DNA of 64,000 nt from Paludibacteraceae bacterium (GCA_024401535.1 JAKSKX010000001.1:124001-188000), one strand, 5' to 3'. Positions 16,801-26,323 are shown, counted from the first letter of the stretch. The notes: generated by a model from the letters alone, not told the origin. A program made the numbers and translations.

Positions 16801-19284
16801 ATGAAAAAATTCTTTACAAGTGTAATGGCGTTGCTGTTTGGCTGTGGTTTTGTTGTCGCCCAAAATTTCGGTGGCGAACAGACTACAAATGGCGATATCA
16901 ACGCATTCAAGTCGCAGAAAGATGTGAATTATGTCGGTGACGGAAAGGGTTATCACAACCTTGACATTTATTTCCCGAAAGAAGACGGCAAGAAGCATCC
17001 GGTATTGATTCATATCTACGGAAGCGCTTGGCAAAGCAATGACGGAAAGGGTGGTGCTGACTTGGGTTCAGTTGGCTATGCTGCATGTAGCAACGGCTAT
17101 ATCTTTGTAGCTCCGAACCATCGTTCTTCGAGTGATGCACAGTGGCCTTCACAGAGCCATGACATCAAGGCTGTAATCAGATACATAAGAGGAAATGCCG
17201 AGAAACTGGGCGTTGATACCTCGTTCATTGCCATTTCCGGTTTCTCTTCGGGTGGTCATTTGGCTTCCGTTATGGGAACTTCACGAAATGTCAAGGTCGG
17301 CAAGTATGGCTCTGCACAGATGGATTTGGAGGGAACACTCGGTGCATACACAAGTTTTTCATCGAGTGTAGATGCAGTGGTTGACTGGAGCGGACCTGTG
17401 AACCTTCTGCGTATGGACTGTTACAAGGACATGGGTGGTATGGCAACTATGCAGATGCCACAGATGGAGGAAAACCTTATGGGTTGCACAAAGTCTGCCT
17501 GCAATGACAAGTTCCATCTGCTTAATGCAAACACATACATAGACCCTTCCGACCCACCTTTCATGATTTGTCATGGTTCAAGTGACAATATCGTTGCCCA
17601 GTGTCAGGGTATAGAGTTCGAGGAGGAGTTGAGAAAGGCTGGCGTTTATACTGAACTATACAAGCACTCCGGTGGTCACGGTGTAGCCTCTCAGCATTGC
17701 GGTGACATGATAAAGTTTCTTGCAAAGGCAAGAGAGATGAAGGGCTCTGTCAATCCAGGTACTGGAGATGTAGATCCAGGCACAAACCCAGGCAACAAAG
17801 ATAAGGACGAGAAGGCTAAGTTCCATATCTATTTTGCATTCGGTCAGTCGAACACTTGGGGAAACGCAGACCCTACTTCATCTGACAAGAATCAGAACAA
17901 CCCAAGGATAAAGATGATGAGCACTTCCAACGGAAGGGGCAATGTGGGAACATGGATGAATGCAAAGTCTCCGTTGGTTGCAATGGGTGCAGGCTATTCG
18001 TACGTTGACAACTTCCTAAGGGTTATGGCAGAAAATTTGCCCGAGGACGAAACTATCGGAGTTATACCTGTCGCAATCCCCGGTGCAAGCATCAAGTGCT
18101 TTGATCCAGACCAATACCAGAAAGAGATAGCTTCGTCTGCAGACTGGTTGCAGAATATAGCAAAAGATTTCGACGGAAACCCTTACAAGAGAATGATAGA
18201 TTGTGGCAAAAAGGCAATAGAGACTGGTACAATCGAAGGTTTTGTGTTCCATCAGGGAGAATCTGACTGGGGGTATTCTGATTGGGCGAAGGTTGTGACT
18301 AAGATTCATAACGGTATATGTTCGGAGTTGAATCTTGACAAGGACAATGTGGCTTTCGTACTTGGAGAACTGTTGAATGAAGGAGCAAGAGACAGGATGG
18401 ACCAAGTTGCCGGAATGATTAAGAAATGCAAGGTTGTAAGCACAAAGGGATTGTCCGGAGTTGACGACTATCATTTCACTTATGACTCTTACACAGAACT
18501 TGGAAGAAGATATGCAGAGGCTATGCTTGAACTTGTAGGAGGCGGTTCGGTTCAGCCTAAAGAGGCCACTCCATACGGAGGCATAGCGGCAAAGATTCCT
18601 GGCAAGATTGAGGCTGAGAACTATGACGAGGGAGGAAACAACGTAGGATGGTATGACAAGTCTTCGGGTAACTCTTGCGATTCCTACACTAATGTCTATC
18701 GTTCGGATGACGTTGATATCAAGAAGGATGGTTCAGACTATGTCGTAGGAAATTGCCAGAGCGGAGAATGGATGCAATACACTGTTGATGTTGAGGCTGA
18801 CGGTGAATACGAGCTTACTGTTCGTGTAGGCGAGGGTGGTACAAACGGCAAGTTCACTCTTACAATGGATGACAAGTCCATCGACTACACAGTAAATGTG
18901 GCTAATACAGGAGAATGGGGAACTTACGCAGAGCAGAAGCAAAGCAAAAAGTTCAACTTGAAGAAAGGTACTCATGTGTTGAAGCTAAGCATAGATGCAG
19001 ATTGGGTGGATATTGACTGGCTTGAGTTTACTTCTCTTTCAACTTCTTGTTCTTCTGTCAATGCAAAGAGAGTTTCCATTGTTCCGAATCCTGCTTCAGC
19101 AAAGGCTAATGTCGTTGCAGAGGGAGACGTGGAGTGTGTAGAGATTCTAAACATGGTTGGAGAGGTTGTTAAGGTTTGCGACAACAGGAACATTGACACT
19201 TCTTCTCTTGGCAATGGCCTTTATCTTGTAAGGACAGTTGTTGATGGAGAATCTACAGTTCATAAGCTTGTAGTCAACAAATAA
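16801..19284 (+). CDS. Secreted multimodular carbohydrate esterase with T9SS sorting domain
   Basis: An 827-residue exported enzyme. After a signal peptide (MKKFFTSVMALLFGCGFVVAQ) come four modules. An alpha/beta-hydrolase esterase (about 30-315) has GxSxG as GFSSG with Ser149. After a Pro/Gly/Asp-rich linker (317-340), a SASA/CE6-type SGNH-like esterase (340-590) opens with FGQSN, nucleophile Ser350. A CBM6-like carbohydrate-binding module (599-740) begins IPGKIEAENYD. A type-A Por secretion domain (about 746-827) ends VVNK. Together this predicts release of acetyl groups from plant xylan or similar glycans at the cell surface, exported by the type IX system. No polysaccharide-utilisation genes are adjacent. 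Confidence 0.92.
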   Translation: MKKFFTSVMALLFGCGFVVAQNFGGEQTTNGDINAFKSQKDVNYVGDGKGYHNLDIYFPKEDGKKHPVLIHIYGSAWQSNDGKGGADLGSVGYAACSNGYIFVAPNHRSSSDAQWPSQSHDIKAVIRYIRGNAEKLGVDTSFIAISGFSSGGHLASVMGTSRNVKVGKYGSAQMDLEGTLGAYTSFSSSVDAVVDWSGPVNLLRMDCYKDMGGMATMQMPQMEENLMGCTKSACNDKFHLLNANTYIDPSDPPFMICHGSSDNIVAQCQGIEFEEELRKAGVYTELYKHSGGHGVASQHCGDMIKFLAKAREMKGSVNPGTGDVDPGTNPGNKDKDEKAKFHIYFAFGQSNTWGNADPTSSDKNQNNPRIKMMSTSNGRGNVGTWMNAKSPLVAMGAGYSYVDNFLRVMAENLPEDETIGVIPVAIPGASIKCFDPDQYQKEIASSADWLQNIAKDFDGNPYKRMIDCGKKAIETGTIEGFVFHQGESDWGYSDWAKVVTKIHNGICSELNLDKDNVAFVLGELLNEGARDRMDQVAGMIKKCKVVSTKGLSGVDDYHFTYDSYTELGRRYAEAMLELVGGGSVQPKEATPYGGIAAKIPGKIEAENYDEGGNNVGWYDKSSGNSCDSYTNVYRSDDVDIKKDGSDYVVGNCQSGEWMQYTVDVEADGEYELTVRVGEGGTNGKFTLTMDDKSIDYTVNVANTGEWGTYAEQKQSKKFNLKKGTHVLKLSIDADWVDIDWLEFTSLSTSCSSVNAKRVSIVPNPASAKANVVAEGDVECVEILNMVGEVVKVCDNRNIDTSSLGNGLYLVRTVVDGESTVHKLVVNK

Positions 19285-19309
19285 AGTTGATTTTGTTTTT
19301 TTTATTTGT

Positions 19310-19342
19310 AAAGAGTGGGACTTTTAGGAGTTTCCACTCTTT
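19310..19342 (+). terminator. Esterase gene terminator
   Basis: AAAGAGTGG pairs with CCACTCTTT around a 15-nt loop; the downstream T run is short. Confidence 0.7.
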
Positions 19343-19434
19343 AATATTTTCGTCCAAAAGTTAAAAATATTTAAAATTCGGTAAAAATCTCAAAAAAGGG
19401 TTCTTATAGAATGTGTTTTGTCAGTAAAAAATCG

Positions 19435-19442
19435 TACTTTTG
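19435..19442 (+). promoter_or_regulatory. -7 element for BAX inhibitor-1 homologue
   Basis: TACTTTTG followed by C, 29 bp ahead of the ATG at 19472. A TTTG at 19417 is too close to be a standard -33. Confidence 0.55.
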
Positions 19443-19471
19443 CACAAGTAATAATTAAAATTTAATGTGAA

Positions 19472-20170
19472 ATGGGAAATATAGCATCTTATGAGCAGGA
19501 AGAGAATTTGGCTCTTACCCAGTATATGAGCAAGGTTTATGCTCTAATGTGTTGTGCTTTGTTGGTTAGTGCAGGTTCAGCGTGGGTTGTGGCAAATTCA
19601 GAAACATTGCTCAGCTTGTTCTTTTCAAGCAAATTTGTATTTTATGGCTTGTGTATTGTTGAGCTTGGCTTGGTTTGGGCAATAAGCGGACTTATTGACA
19701 AGATGTCATACGCAACTCAGAATGTGTTGTTTATTGTGTATTCCATAGTTAACGGAATTACGTTGGCAAGCATATTCTTTTTGTTTACATTAAGTAGTAT
19801 AGCCTCAACATTTGTAATTTGTGCCTTGACTTTCGGTGCATGCTCTCTTGTTGGATTCTATGTAAAGAAGGATCTCAGCACATTCGGCAGAATTCTTTAC
19901 TTTGTTCTAATCGGTTTGGTAATTGCAACTATTATAAACCTAATTTTCGATATCAAGGGTTTCCAGATGATTCTAAACTATATTGGAGTGTTGTTGTTCG
20001 TTGGACTTACAGTGTATGACACTTGGAAGCTAAAGAATGCAGGTTACCACTTGATTGAAGACGAGGAGACTCGCAAGAAGGTTGCCCTTATTGGAGCATT
20101 GAACTTGTATCTTGACTTTATCAATTTGTTCTTGTACCTACTAAGAATTTTGGGTAGCAGAAGAGACTAA
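19472..20170 (+). CDS. BAX inhibitor-1/YccA family membrane protein
   Basis: A 232-residue inner-membrane protein with about seven hydrophobic helices, from residue 22 to the C-terminus. It contains the family segments TVYDTWKLK and LIGALNLYLDFINLFLYLLRIL, the latter typical of the BI-1/YccA/UPF0005 C-terminal end. Family members are proposed calcium-leak channels or interact with the FtsH protease; the role here is inferred only. Monocistronic between two hairpins. Confidence 0.92.
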   Translation: MGNIASYEQEENLALTQYMSKVYALMCCALLVSAGSAWVVANSETLLSLFFSSKFVFYGLCIVELGLVWAISGLIDKMSYATQNVLFIVYSIVNGITLASIFFLFTLSSIASTFVICALTFGACSLVGFYVKKDLSTFGRILYFVLIGLVIATIINLIFDIKGFQMILNYIGVLLFVGLTVYDTWKLKNAGYHLIEDEETRKKVALIGALNLYLDFINLFLYLLRILGSRRD

Positions 20171-20202
20171 TTGATTTGAATAGAATTTAATAACCTCATA
20201 AT

Positions 20203-20233
20203 TGCTTGGAATTAGTTTTCTGCTGATTCCAAG
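20203..20233 (+). terminator. Terminator after BI-1 gene
   Basis: Perfect 9-bp stem GCTTGGAAT/ATTCCAAGC with a 13-nt loop followed by ATTTTG. Confidence 0.7.
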
Positions 20234-20274
20234 CATTTTGTGAATAAATAGAAACAGATTAAAAGTATATAACC

Positions 20275-21354
20275 ATGTCAAACAATTTCCTTGTTATTAT
20301 GGCAGGTGGAGCAGGCACTAGATTTTGGCCTTGCTCTCGTAGCGAATTTCCTAAGCAGTTTATCGACTTCTTTGGTGTTGGTAGATCTCTACTTCAGCAG
20401 ACATTTGACAGATTCAAGTCTTTCATCCCTGTTGAGAATATTTTTATAGCATCAAACAAGCAGTATCGTGATTTGATTCTAGAGCAGTTGCCTGAGTTGA
20501 AGCCTTCTCAGCTTTTGCTTGAGCCTGCAAGAAGAAACACCGCTCCTTGTATCGCATACGCTATGAACAAAATCAAGAGCATCAATCCCGATGCTAACGT
20601 GGTTATATCCCCTTCGGATCATCTAATCCTAAAAGAGGATGTGTTCAAGCAGACAATCCTTTCCGGATTGAATTTCTCTGCCAGCCACGATTCATTGTTG
20701 ACTATGGGTATCAAGCCAAGCCGTCCCGAAACAGGATATGGTTATATTCAGGTTGAGGCTGATAGCAACGAGGGTGATGTTTACAAGGTAAAGACATTCA
20801 CAGAGAAACCAAACATCGAGCTTGCAAAGATTTTCCTAGACAGTGGAGATTTCCTTTGGAACAGTGGTATGTTTATCTGGAGTGTAAAGAGCATAGAAAA
20901 AGCATTCAAGAGCTATGAAGCTGAACTATGGGCTAAGTTCGATGTTCAGGGAAAGTATAATACAGAAAGCGAACAGGAGTTCATTGATTCCATGTATCGC
21001 ACTTGCAAGAACCTGTCTATAGACTACGCCATCATGGAGAAGGCAAGCAATGTGAATGTCATTGCCGCAGACTTCGGATGGAGCGATCTTGGTACTTGGG
21101 GTAGCCTTTACGACCTTGCAGACAACAAGGATGAGAATCAGAATGCTACCTTGAAAGGTCAGGCAATATATCACGATGCCAAGGGCAATGTAGTAAGTAC
21201 AAAGAATGGTAAGGTTGCTGTCATTCAGGGTGTTGACGACCTAATCATTGTTGACGACGAGAAATCTTTGCTAATTTGCAAGAGAGAAGAGGAACAGCAT
21301 ATCAGAGATTGGGTAAGCGAGGTTAAGGACACATTCGGAGAAAACTATATTTAA
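20275..21354 (+). CDS. manC: Mannose-1-phosphate guanylyltransferase
   Basis: Forms GDP-mannose from mannose-1-phosphate and GTP, feeding GDP-fucose and surface polysaccharide synthesis. The 359-residue chain begins with the nucleotidyltransferase loop AGGAGTRFWP at about 11-20 and has PKQF shortly after, then SPSDH, ETGYGYI, FTEKP, LWNSGMFIW and DFGWSDLGTW, all diagnostic. It lacks the C-terminal phosphomannose isomerase domain of bifunctional ManC. It is 15 bp upstream of cstA, so it may head an operon with cstA and the variable protein, an odd functional mix. Confidence 0.95.
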   Translation: MSNNFLVIMAGGAGTRFWPCSRSEFPKQFIDFFGVGRSLLQQTFDRFKSFIPVENIFIASNKQYRDLILEQLPELKPSQLLLEPARRNTAPCIAYAMNKIKSINPDANVVISPSDHLILKEDVFKQTILSGLNFSASHDSLLTMGIKPSRPETGYGYIQVEADSNEGDVYKVKTFTEKPNIELAKIFLDSGDFLWNSGMFIWSVKSIEKAFKSYEAELWAKFDVQGKYNTESEQEFIDSMYRTCKNLSIDYAIMEKASNVNVIAADFGWSDLGTWGSLYDLADNKDENQNATLKGQAIYHDAKGNVVSTKNGKVAVIQGVDDLIIVDDEKSLLICKREEEQHIRDWVSEVKDTFGENYI

Positions 21355-21369
21355 TAGGAGCATAAAGAA

Positions 21370-22869
21370 ATGATAACTTTTTCAATAGCCTTAGTTCTCC
21401 TTATTATAGGCTATATCGTATATGGAGCATTTGTAGAAAAGGTGTTCGGCCCAGATCCCAACCGTAAAACTCCTGCAATAGAAAAGAATGATGGTGTGGA
21501 TTTTATGCCGCTTCCGACATGGAGAATATTCATGATTCAGTTCCTGAATATTGCAGGTCTAGGACCAATCTTTGGTGCTATTATGGGAGCTATGTTTGGC
21601 TCTTCTGCTTATTTGTGGATTGTCTTCGGTAGTATTTTTGCTGGAGCTACTCATGACTATCTTGGCGGTATGCTAAGTATTAGAGAAGGAGGAGAGAGTC
21701 TTCCAGATATTATCGGTCGAAATTTGGGAATGGGAGCAAAACAGGTAATGAGATTCTTTACTATTGTTTTGATGATTCTTGTAGGCGCAGTATTTGTAAG
21801 CGGACCTTCTTCCATATTAGTAAGCCTGATGACAACAATAGAGAAATTTTTGTTATCCTTCGACAATGAGAGTATGACATCATTCGTTAATGGCTCGATA
21901 TTCCCTTTGTTTAAGAATTCCATCACATGGTTCGTTATAATTTTTATCTATTATGTTTGTGCGACATTGTTGCCTATAGATAAAGTTATTGGAAAAGTTT
22001 ATCCTCTTTTTGCTATTGCTCTGATATTTATGGCATTAGGCATATTAATAATGCTGTATGTTAATTGCCCTACATTGCCGGAAATTTGGGAAGGATTGAA
22101 TAATACTCATCCGAAAGGAGAAGATAATATGCCATTGTTCCCAATGATGTTTGTTAGTATAGCTTGTGGTGCTATCAGTGGTTTTCATGCTACTCAAAGT
22201 CCTTTGATGGCAAGATGTATGACTAACGAGAAGCATGGTCGTCCAATTTTCTATGGAGCAATGATTACAGAGGGTATAGTTGCTTTGATTTGGGCAGCTG
22301 CGGCTAATTATTTCTTTAACGAACATGGTATGGACGATAAGATAGCGGCATCTTTGGTAGTTAAAGAGATTTCTGTGAATTGGCTTGGAACATTTGGTAG
22401 TGTTCTTGCTTTGCTTGGTGTTGTTTTTGCCCCTATTACAAGTGGAGATACCGCATTAAGAAGTGCAAGACTTATTGTTGCAGAGTTTCTTGGCAAGGAG
22501 CAAAAGACTATTTTGAGCAGATTGGTTATTAGTTTGCCTATCTTCGCTTTGACATTGGGTGTGCTTGTTTATAGTGTTTATGATAACGATGGTTTCCAAT
22601 TGATTTGGAGATATTTTGCATGGTGTAATCAGGTATTGTCAGTGTTCACTCTTTGGGCAATAACTGTGTATCTTGCAAAGAAAAAGAAACTATTCATAAT
22701 AACTTTGATACCAGCGTTGTTTATGACAATGGTTTGCAGCACATATATCTTTATTGCTCCAGAGTGCATGGGATTGAGCCATTGTATTTCCTATTGTCTT
22801 GGTGCGGTAATAACTATCGTTACTTTGATTAGTTTTATTGCATTTTTAAAGAAGGAATATGCTAAATAA
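21370..22869 (+). CDS. cstA: Carbon starvation protein A (peptide/pyruvate transporter family)
   Basis: A 499-residue integral membrane protein with about thirteen hydrophobic helices. CstA family signatures include FLNIAGLGPIFGAIMG, the ATHDYLGGMLSIREGG loop, CGAISGFHATQSP and PITSGDTALRSAR. CstA homologues import peptides or pyruvate during nutrient limitation. This is the shorter form without the long C-terminal extension of E. coli CstA. A good ribosome site (TAGGAGC) precedes the ATG. Its stop is 3 bp before the next gene. Confidence 0.94.
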   Translation: MITFSIALVLLIIGYIVYGAFVEKVFGPDPNRKTPAIEKNDGVDFMPLPTWRIFMIQFLNIAGLGPIFGAIMGAMFGSSAYLWIVFGSIFAGATHDYLGGMLSIREGGESLPDIIGRNLGMGAKQVMRFFTIVLMILVGAVFVSGPSSILVSLMTTIEKFLLSFDNESMTSFVNGSIFPLFKNSITWFVIIFIYYVCATLLPIDKVIGKVYPLFAIALIFMALGILIMLYVNCPTLPEIWEGLNNTHPKGEDNMPLFPMMFVSIACGAISGFHATQSPLMARCMTNEKHGRPIFYGAMITEGIVALIWAAAANYFFNEHGMDDKIAASLVVKEISVNWLGTFGSVLALLGVVFAPITSGDTALRSARLIVAEFLGKEQKTILSRLVISLPIFALTLGVLVYSVYDNDGFQLIWRYFAWCNQVLSVFTLWAITVYLAKKKKLFIITLIPALFMTMVCSTYIFIAPECMGLSHCISYCLGAVITIVTLISFIAFLKKEYAK

Positions 22870-22872
22870 GTT

Positions 22873-23649
22873 ATGAATTATTTGCATTATCTTGTTACTT
22901 TATCATTCTTGTTTATTTGTTCTTTTGTTTATTCAAAAGATAATCAGGATAAGTCAGTAGAGACATTTACTGTTAATGGTGTGTCTTTCAAGATGATAAA
23001 GGTTGAACATGGAACATTCACTATGGGAGCTACTCCAGAGATGGAAAGTCCATACGATGATGAAAAACCGGCTCATAAGGTAACCATTTCAAAAGACTAT
23101 TATCTTGGAGAAACAGAGGTTACACAAGTATTGTGGCGGGCTGTTATGGGTAGCAATCCTTCATATTTCAAAGAGGATAAAAATCCAGTTGAACTAGTTT
23201 CTTGGAATGACTGCCAGGAGTTTATAAAGAAACTTAATGAGATGACAGGCAAGAATTTCCGTCTGCCTACAGAAGCGGAGTGGGAGTTTGCGGCAAGAGG
23301 AGGAAACTTGAGCAAACATACGCAGTATGCTGGTAGCGATAGTCTTGTCGCAGTGGCTTGGTATGCCGATAATTCGGGAAATAAAATTCATCCCGTTGCA
23401 CAAAAGAAGCCGAACGAACTTGGCTTGTATGACATGAGCGGTAATGTTTGTGAGTGGTGCAACGATTGGTTTGGAGAAAATTATTATTCAAACTCGCCGT
23501 CAACAGATCCGCAGGGTTCGTCTTCGGGCTCTTATCGAGTGTTGCGTGGTGGTTGGTATAGCAGTGCGTGGGGCTGTTGTCTTTCTAGCCGTAATGGGAA
23601 CTATCCGGAGAGTAGAAACGACAGCCGCGGGTTCCGTCTCGCCCTATAG
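22873..23649 (+). CDS. Secreted FGE-sulfatase-domain protein with hypervariable-looking C-terminus
   Basis: A 258-residue exported protein. A signal peptide ends near residue 21 (FVYS). The rest is a formylglycine-generating-enzyme-like (SUMF1) C-type-lectin fold: GTFTMGA, DEKPAHKVTISKDYYLGETEVTQ, NPVELVSWNDCQEF, RLPTEAEWEFAARGG and LYDMSGNVCEWCNDWF. The final 38 residues, RVLRGGWYSSAWGCC through GFRLAL, correspond to the region usually rich in Asn (RGGSWNNN...NRNNNNP...GFR). Here those sites are Tyr, Ser, Trp, Gly, Cys, Leu, Glu and Asp, as in a diversified DGR target. It starts 3 bp after cstA, so it is likely translated from the same mRNA. A binding rather than enzymatic role is likely. 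Confidence 0.85.
   Translation: MNYLHYLVTLSFLFICSFVYSKDNQDKSVETFTVNGVSFKMIKVEHGTFTMGATPEMESPYDDEKPAHKVTISKDYYLGETEVTQVLWRAVMGSNPSYFKEDKNPVELVSWNDCQEFIKKLNEMTGKNFRLPTEAEWEFAARGGNLSKHTQYAGSDSLVAVAWYADNSGNKIHPVAQKKPNELGLYDMSGNVCEWCNDWFGENYYSNSPSTDPQGSSSGSYRVLRGGWYSSAWGCCLSSRNGNYPESRNDSRGFRLAL
23530..23649 (+). other. Candidate DGR variable region 2
   Basis: The last 120 bp of the FGE-domain gene. The invariant frame (RVLRGG, A, S, R, N, P, R, GFRLAL) is interleaved with substituted positions where FGE-type DGR targets carry Asn codons in their template repeat. Codons such as TAT, AGC, AGT, GGC, GAC and GAG are each reachable from AAC, AAT or AAG by changing adenines only. Confidence 0.6.
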
Positions 23650-23732
23650 TTATTTTCTTCCCTAAGAGCAAGTAGTCATTCGATACTTTTTTATTTAAGC
23701 ATTTATTATTCTGTTCTTAAATTTTCTAATTG

Positions 23733-24035
23733 ATGGAAGAACGCGAGAAATCAGTCCGAATAAGAATACGACAAAAAGAGCCCAATAAGTTATCCGTCTA
23801 TATGATAAATGACGATGTAACCACAATGGATTTTGTGATTATGATACTCATGGAGGTATTCTTTTACGATTATGCCAAGGCAGAAGAAACTATGTTCAAA
23901 GTGGATAGAGAAGGTGAGGCATACATCGGAACATACGAAGCTGTAATAGCCAAAAGCAAAGTGGCAAGTGTCGAAAAAAGAGCGCGAGCCGCAGGTTTTC
24001 CATTAAAGTGCAGACTTGAACCAGAAAAAGTATAA
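23733..24035 (+). CDS. clpS: ClpS adaptor for N-degron recognition
   Basis: ClpS binds proteins with destabilising N-terminal residues and hands them to ClpA. The 100-residue protein shows the core YMINDDVTTMDFVIMILMEVF, with the Asn-Asp pair that binds the substrate amino group, then EAVIAKSKVASVEKRARAAGFPL. A variable charged N-terminal tail precedes the core, as expected. The start is the ATG at 23733; a TTG just before it is not needed. Its TAA overlaps the clpA ATG (TAATG), indicating translational coupling. No convincing promoter is visible in the 80 bp upstream. Confidence 0.93.
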   Translation: MEEREKSVRIRIRQKEPNKLSVYMINDDVTTMDFVIMILMEVFFYDYAKAEETMFKVDREGEAYIGTYEAVIAKSKVASVEKRARAAGFPLKCRLEPEKV

Positions 24036-26323
24036 TGAGCAAAGATTACGAAAGTTTAGAGTGGATGAACAAGCAGTTGAGCAAGGTGTTTCATACTGCT
24101 ATTGACAAATTATTTGACAGAAGAGGTCAGTTTATGACTGCTTCCCATCTATTGTACGAGATATTTTCGCAGAAATCATTCAAAAAGAAATTTGAAGGCA
24201 TAGTCTCTATAGAAGATTTGAAAGAAGCTGCAGATGCAGAGTTTGAGCCGACTCCAGAAACCGTTGACTATCAAGGCGTAGAGTTAGGCTATGACTTGGA
24301 CCAGGATTTTCAAAATCTATATGACATATATATAGCTATAGATCATGAAATTTCTATAGATTTGCTATTCTTCTATTATCTCTATACGAACAATGATTTC
24401 TGTTGCTACCTATCATCAACCTTTGACTTTTTCAGTAAACTGGAACTTAAAGAATTGACATCTACACAAGTTTCCGTATTTATGGACAAGTTAGAGTCTT
24501 ATGGTTCGGCAAATGAAGGACTATTTGAGGAAGATAAAGAAACACCACTAGAAGATAATAAAGATTCATTTTCTGAGTTTCTCAAGAACTTTGCGCAGTT
24601 GGGTGTGCACGAGTTGACTTATAGCTCAGACTATCACTTTATTGGAAGAAAAGACGAACTTGAACGAGCTATTCAAATCCTGTGTCGCCTAGACAAGAGT
24701 AATGTCATGTTTATAGGTGAAAGTGGTGTAGGAAAGACCGCTATGATGAGGGGACTTTTATCCGAATTTAAGAATAATCCCCAAGTACCCGAACGATTAA
24801 GTAATTGCAGAGTCGTTGAACTTAGTATAGCTTCTGTGCTTAGCAATTCCCAGTTTCAAGGAGATTTGGAGAAAAACTTAATTTCTATGTTTGATGTTCT
24901 CTCTGCAATGAAGAATATAATCGTATTTGTAGATGACATTCATACTATAGTTGGAGCAGGAAAGACTGATAGAAATTCTATTGATGCATCTACAATCATT
25001 CGTCCATACCTAAATAGCGGAAAAGTCAAGCTTATTGGCTGCACAACTTATGAGGAGCATAAGAAGACGTTGCTTAATAATAAGCCATTTGACTCATGCT
25101 TTACAAAAATTGATATTGCAGAACCTTCGATCGACGATTCTGTTGCAATAATAGAAGGTATTAAGTCAAGATATGAGAAGCATCATAATGTGCAGTATTC
25201 AAGCGAGATAGTTCGTTTTATCGTCGAACAGACCGCAAGGTACATAAATGACAAGTGCTTGCCTTCAAAAGCTGTTGATATGCTTGATGAGGTTGGTGCA
25301 AAGTGCGAGATTATGGACCATTCCAAGAATGGTGTAACCAAAGAGCTTATAAAGGATACATTGTCCAAAATCTGCAAGGTTGCTATTCTTTCAGATAGTG
25401 ATGATGAAAGTGAAAAGGTTGAGAACCTTGAAGAGAGAATTTGTCGTGAAGTATTTGGGCAAAACGAGGCTGTCAAAGGAATGTGCGACTCTATATTAAT
25501 GAGCCAGGCTGGACTTCAAGATGATGACAAACCAATGGCGTGTTTGCTTTTCGTTGGACCTACTGGAGTTGGAAAAACAGAAGCGGCAAAAGTTTTGGCA
25601 AAGCAGCTGGGTGTCTCTTTCTTGAAGTATGACATGAGCGAATATTCTGAAAAGCATTCTGTGTCGAAGCTAATTGGTTCGCCTGCAGGATATGTAGGTT
25701 ATGATGAGGGAGGACAACTTACTGATGCTGTCCGAAAAAATCCTCATTGTGTACTTTTGCTTGATGAGTTAGAGAAGGCTCATTCCGATATATATAACAT
25801 TCTTCTTCAAATCATGGACTATGCAACACTTACTGATAATAAAGGAGTTAAGGTGGATTTTCGTCATGTTATCCTTATTATGACAACAAATGCAGGTGCA
25901 AGATTTGCGAGAAGTGCAAATTCAGGATTTTTGAAGTCAGTATCTGCCGGAGAAGCTATGATGTCTGAGGTCAAGAAGACTTTTAGCCCTGAGTTCATAA
26001 ATCGTCTTTCTGCCATTAATATATTCAAAGATATGGATAGGGATATGGCGTCCCTTATTCTTGACAAGAAACTTAGAAATCTTGAAAACAAGCTTGTTGC
26101 CAAGAATGTAAAACTGATAATCAGTAGTGATGCGCATAATCTTTTGCTTGACAAGGGGTATTCTGTTGAATATGGCGGACGCAACATCGAGCGTACTGTA
26201 AACGATATGCTCAAGAATCTTCTAATGAAAGAAATCCTATTCGGTTGCTTGAAGAATGGTGGTAATGCTAATGTCAGTGTTGGTTCAGATAACGAATCCT
26301 TAACAATTACAAATGACAAGTAA
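24035..26323 (+). CDS. clpA: ATP-dependent Clp protease ATP-binding subunit ClpA
   Basis: A double-AAA+ unfoldase that feeds substrates to ClpP. Of 762 residues, the first 150 or so form the Clp N-domain that docks ClpS. The first AAA+ domain has Walker A GESGVGKT at 228-235 and Walker B IIVFVDDIH. The second has GPTGVGKT at 508-515 and VLLLDELEKAH, then IMTTNAG and the arginine-finger region FSPEFINRLS. No long middle domain is present, which separates it from ClpB and ClpC. It sits between clpS and aat with 1-bp overlaps on both sides (TAATG). clpP is not in this window. Confidence 0.94.
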   Translation: MSKDYESLEWMNKQLSKVFHTAIDKLFDRRGQFMTASHLLYEIFSQKSFKKKFEGIVSIEDLKEAADAEFEPTPETVDYQGVELGYDLDQDFQNLYDIYIAIDHEISIDLLFFYYLYTNNDFCCYLSSTFDFFSKLELKELTSTQVSVFMDKLESYGSANEGLFEEDKETPLEDNKDSFSEFLKNFAQLGVHELTYSSDYHFIGRKDELERAIQILCRLDKSNVMFIGESGVGKTAMMRGLLSEFKNNPQVPERLSNCRVVELSIASVLSNSQFQGDLEKNLISMFDVLSAMKNIIVFVDDIHTIVGAGKTDRNSIDASTIIRPYLNSGKVKLIGCTTYEEHKKTLLNNKPFDSCFTKIDIAEPSIDDSVAIIEGIKSRYEKHHNVQYSSEIVRFIVEQTARYINDKCLPSKAVDMLDEVGAKCEIMDHSKNGVTKELIKDTLSKICKVAILSDSDDESEKVENLEERICREVFGQNEAVKGMCDSILMSQAGLQDDDKPMACLLFVGPTGVGKTEAAKVLAKQLGVSFLKYDMSEYSEKHSVSKLIGSPAGYVGYDEGGQLTDAVRKNPHCVLLLDELEKAHSDIYNILLQIMDYATLTDNKGVKVDFRHVILIMTTNAGARFARSANSGFLKSVSAGEAMMSEVKKTFSPEFINRLSAINIFKDMDRDMASLILDKKLRNLENKLVAKNVKLIISSDAHNLLLDKGYSVEYGGRNIERTVNDMLKNLLMKEILFGCLKNGGNANVSVGSDNESLTITNDK

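Noticed and set aside
15905-23649. Reverse transcriptase or template repeat of a DGR within the window
   Set aside because: No frame contains reverse-transcriptase motifs such as YxDD, and no second copy of either variable region was found.
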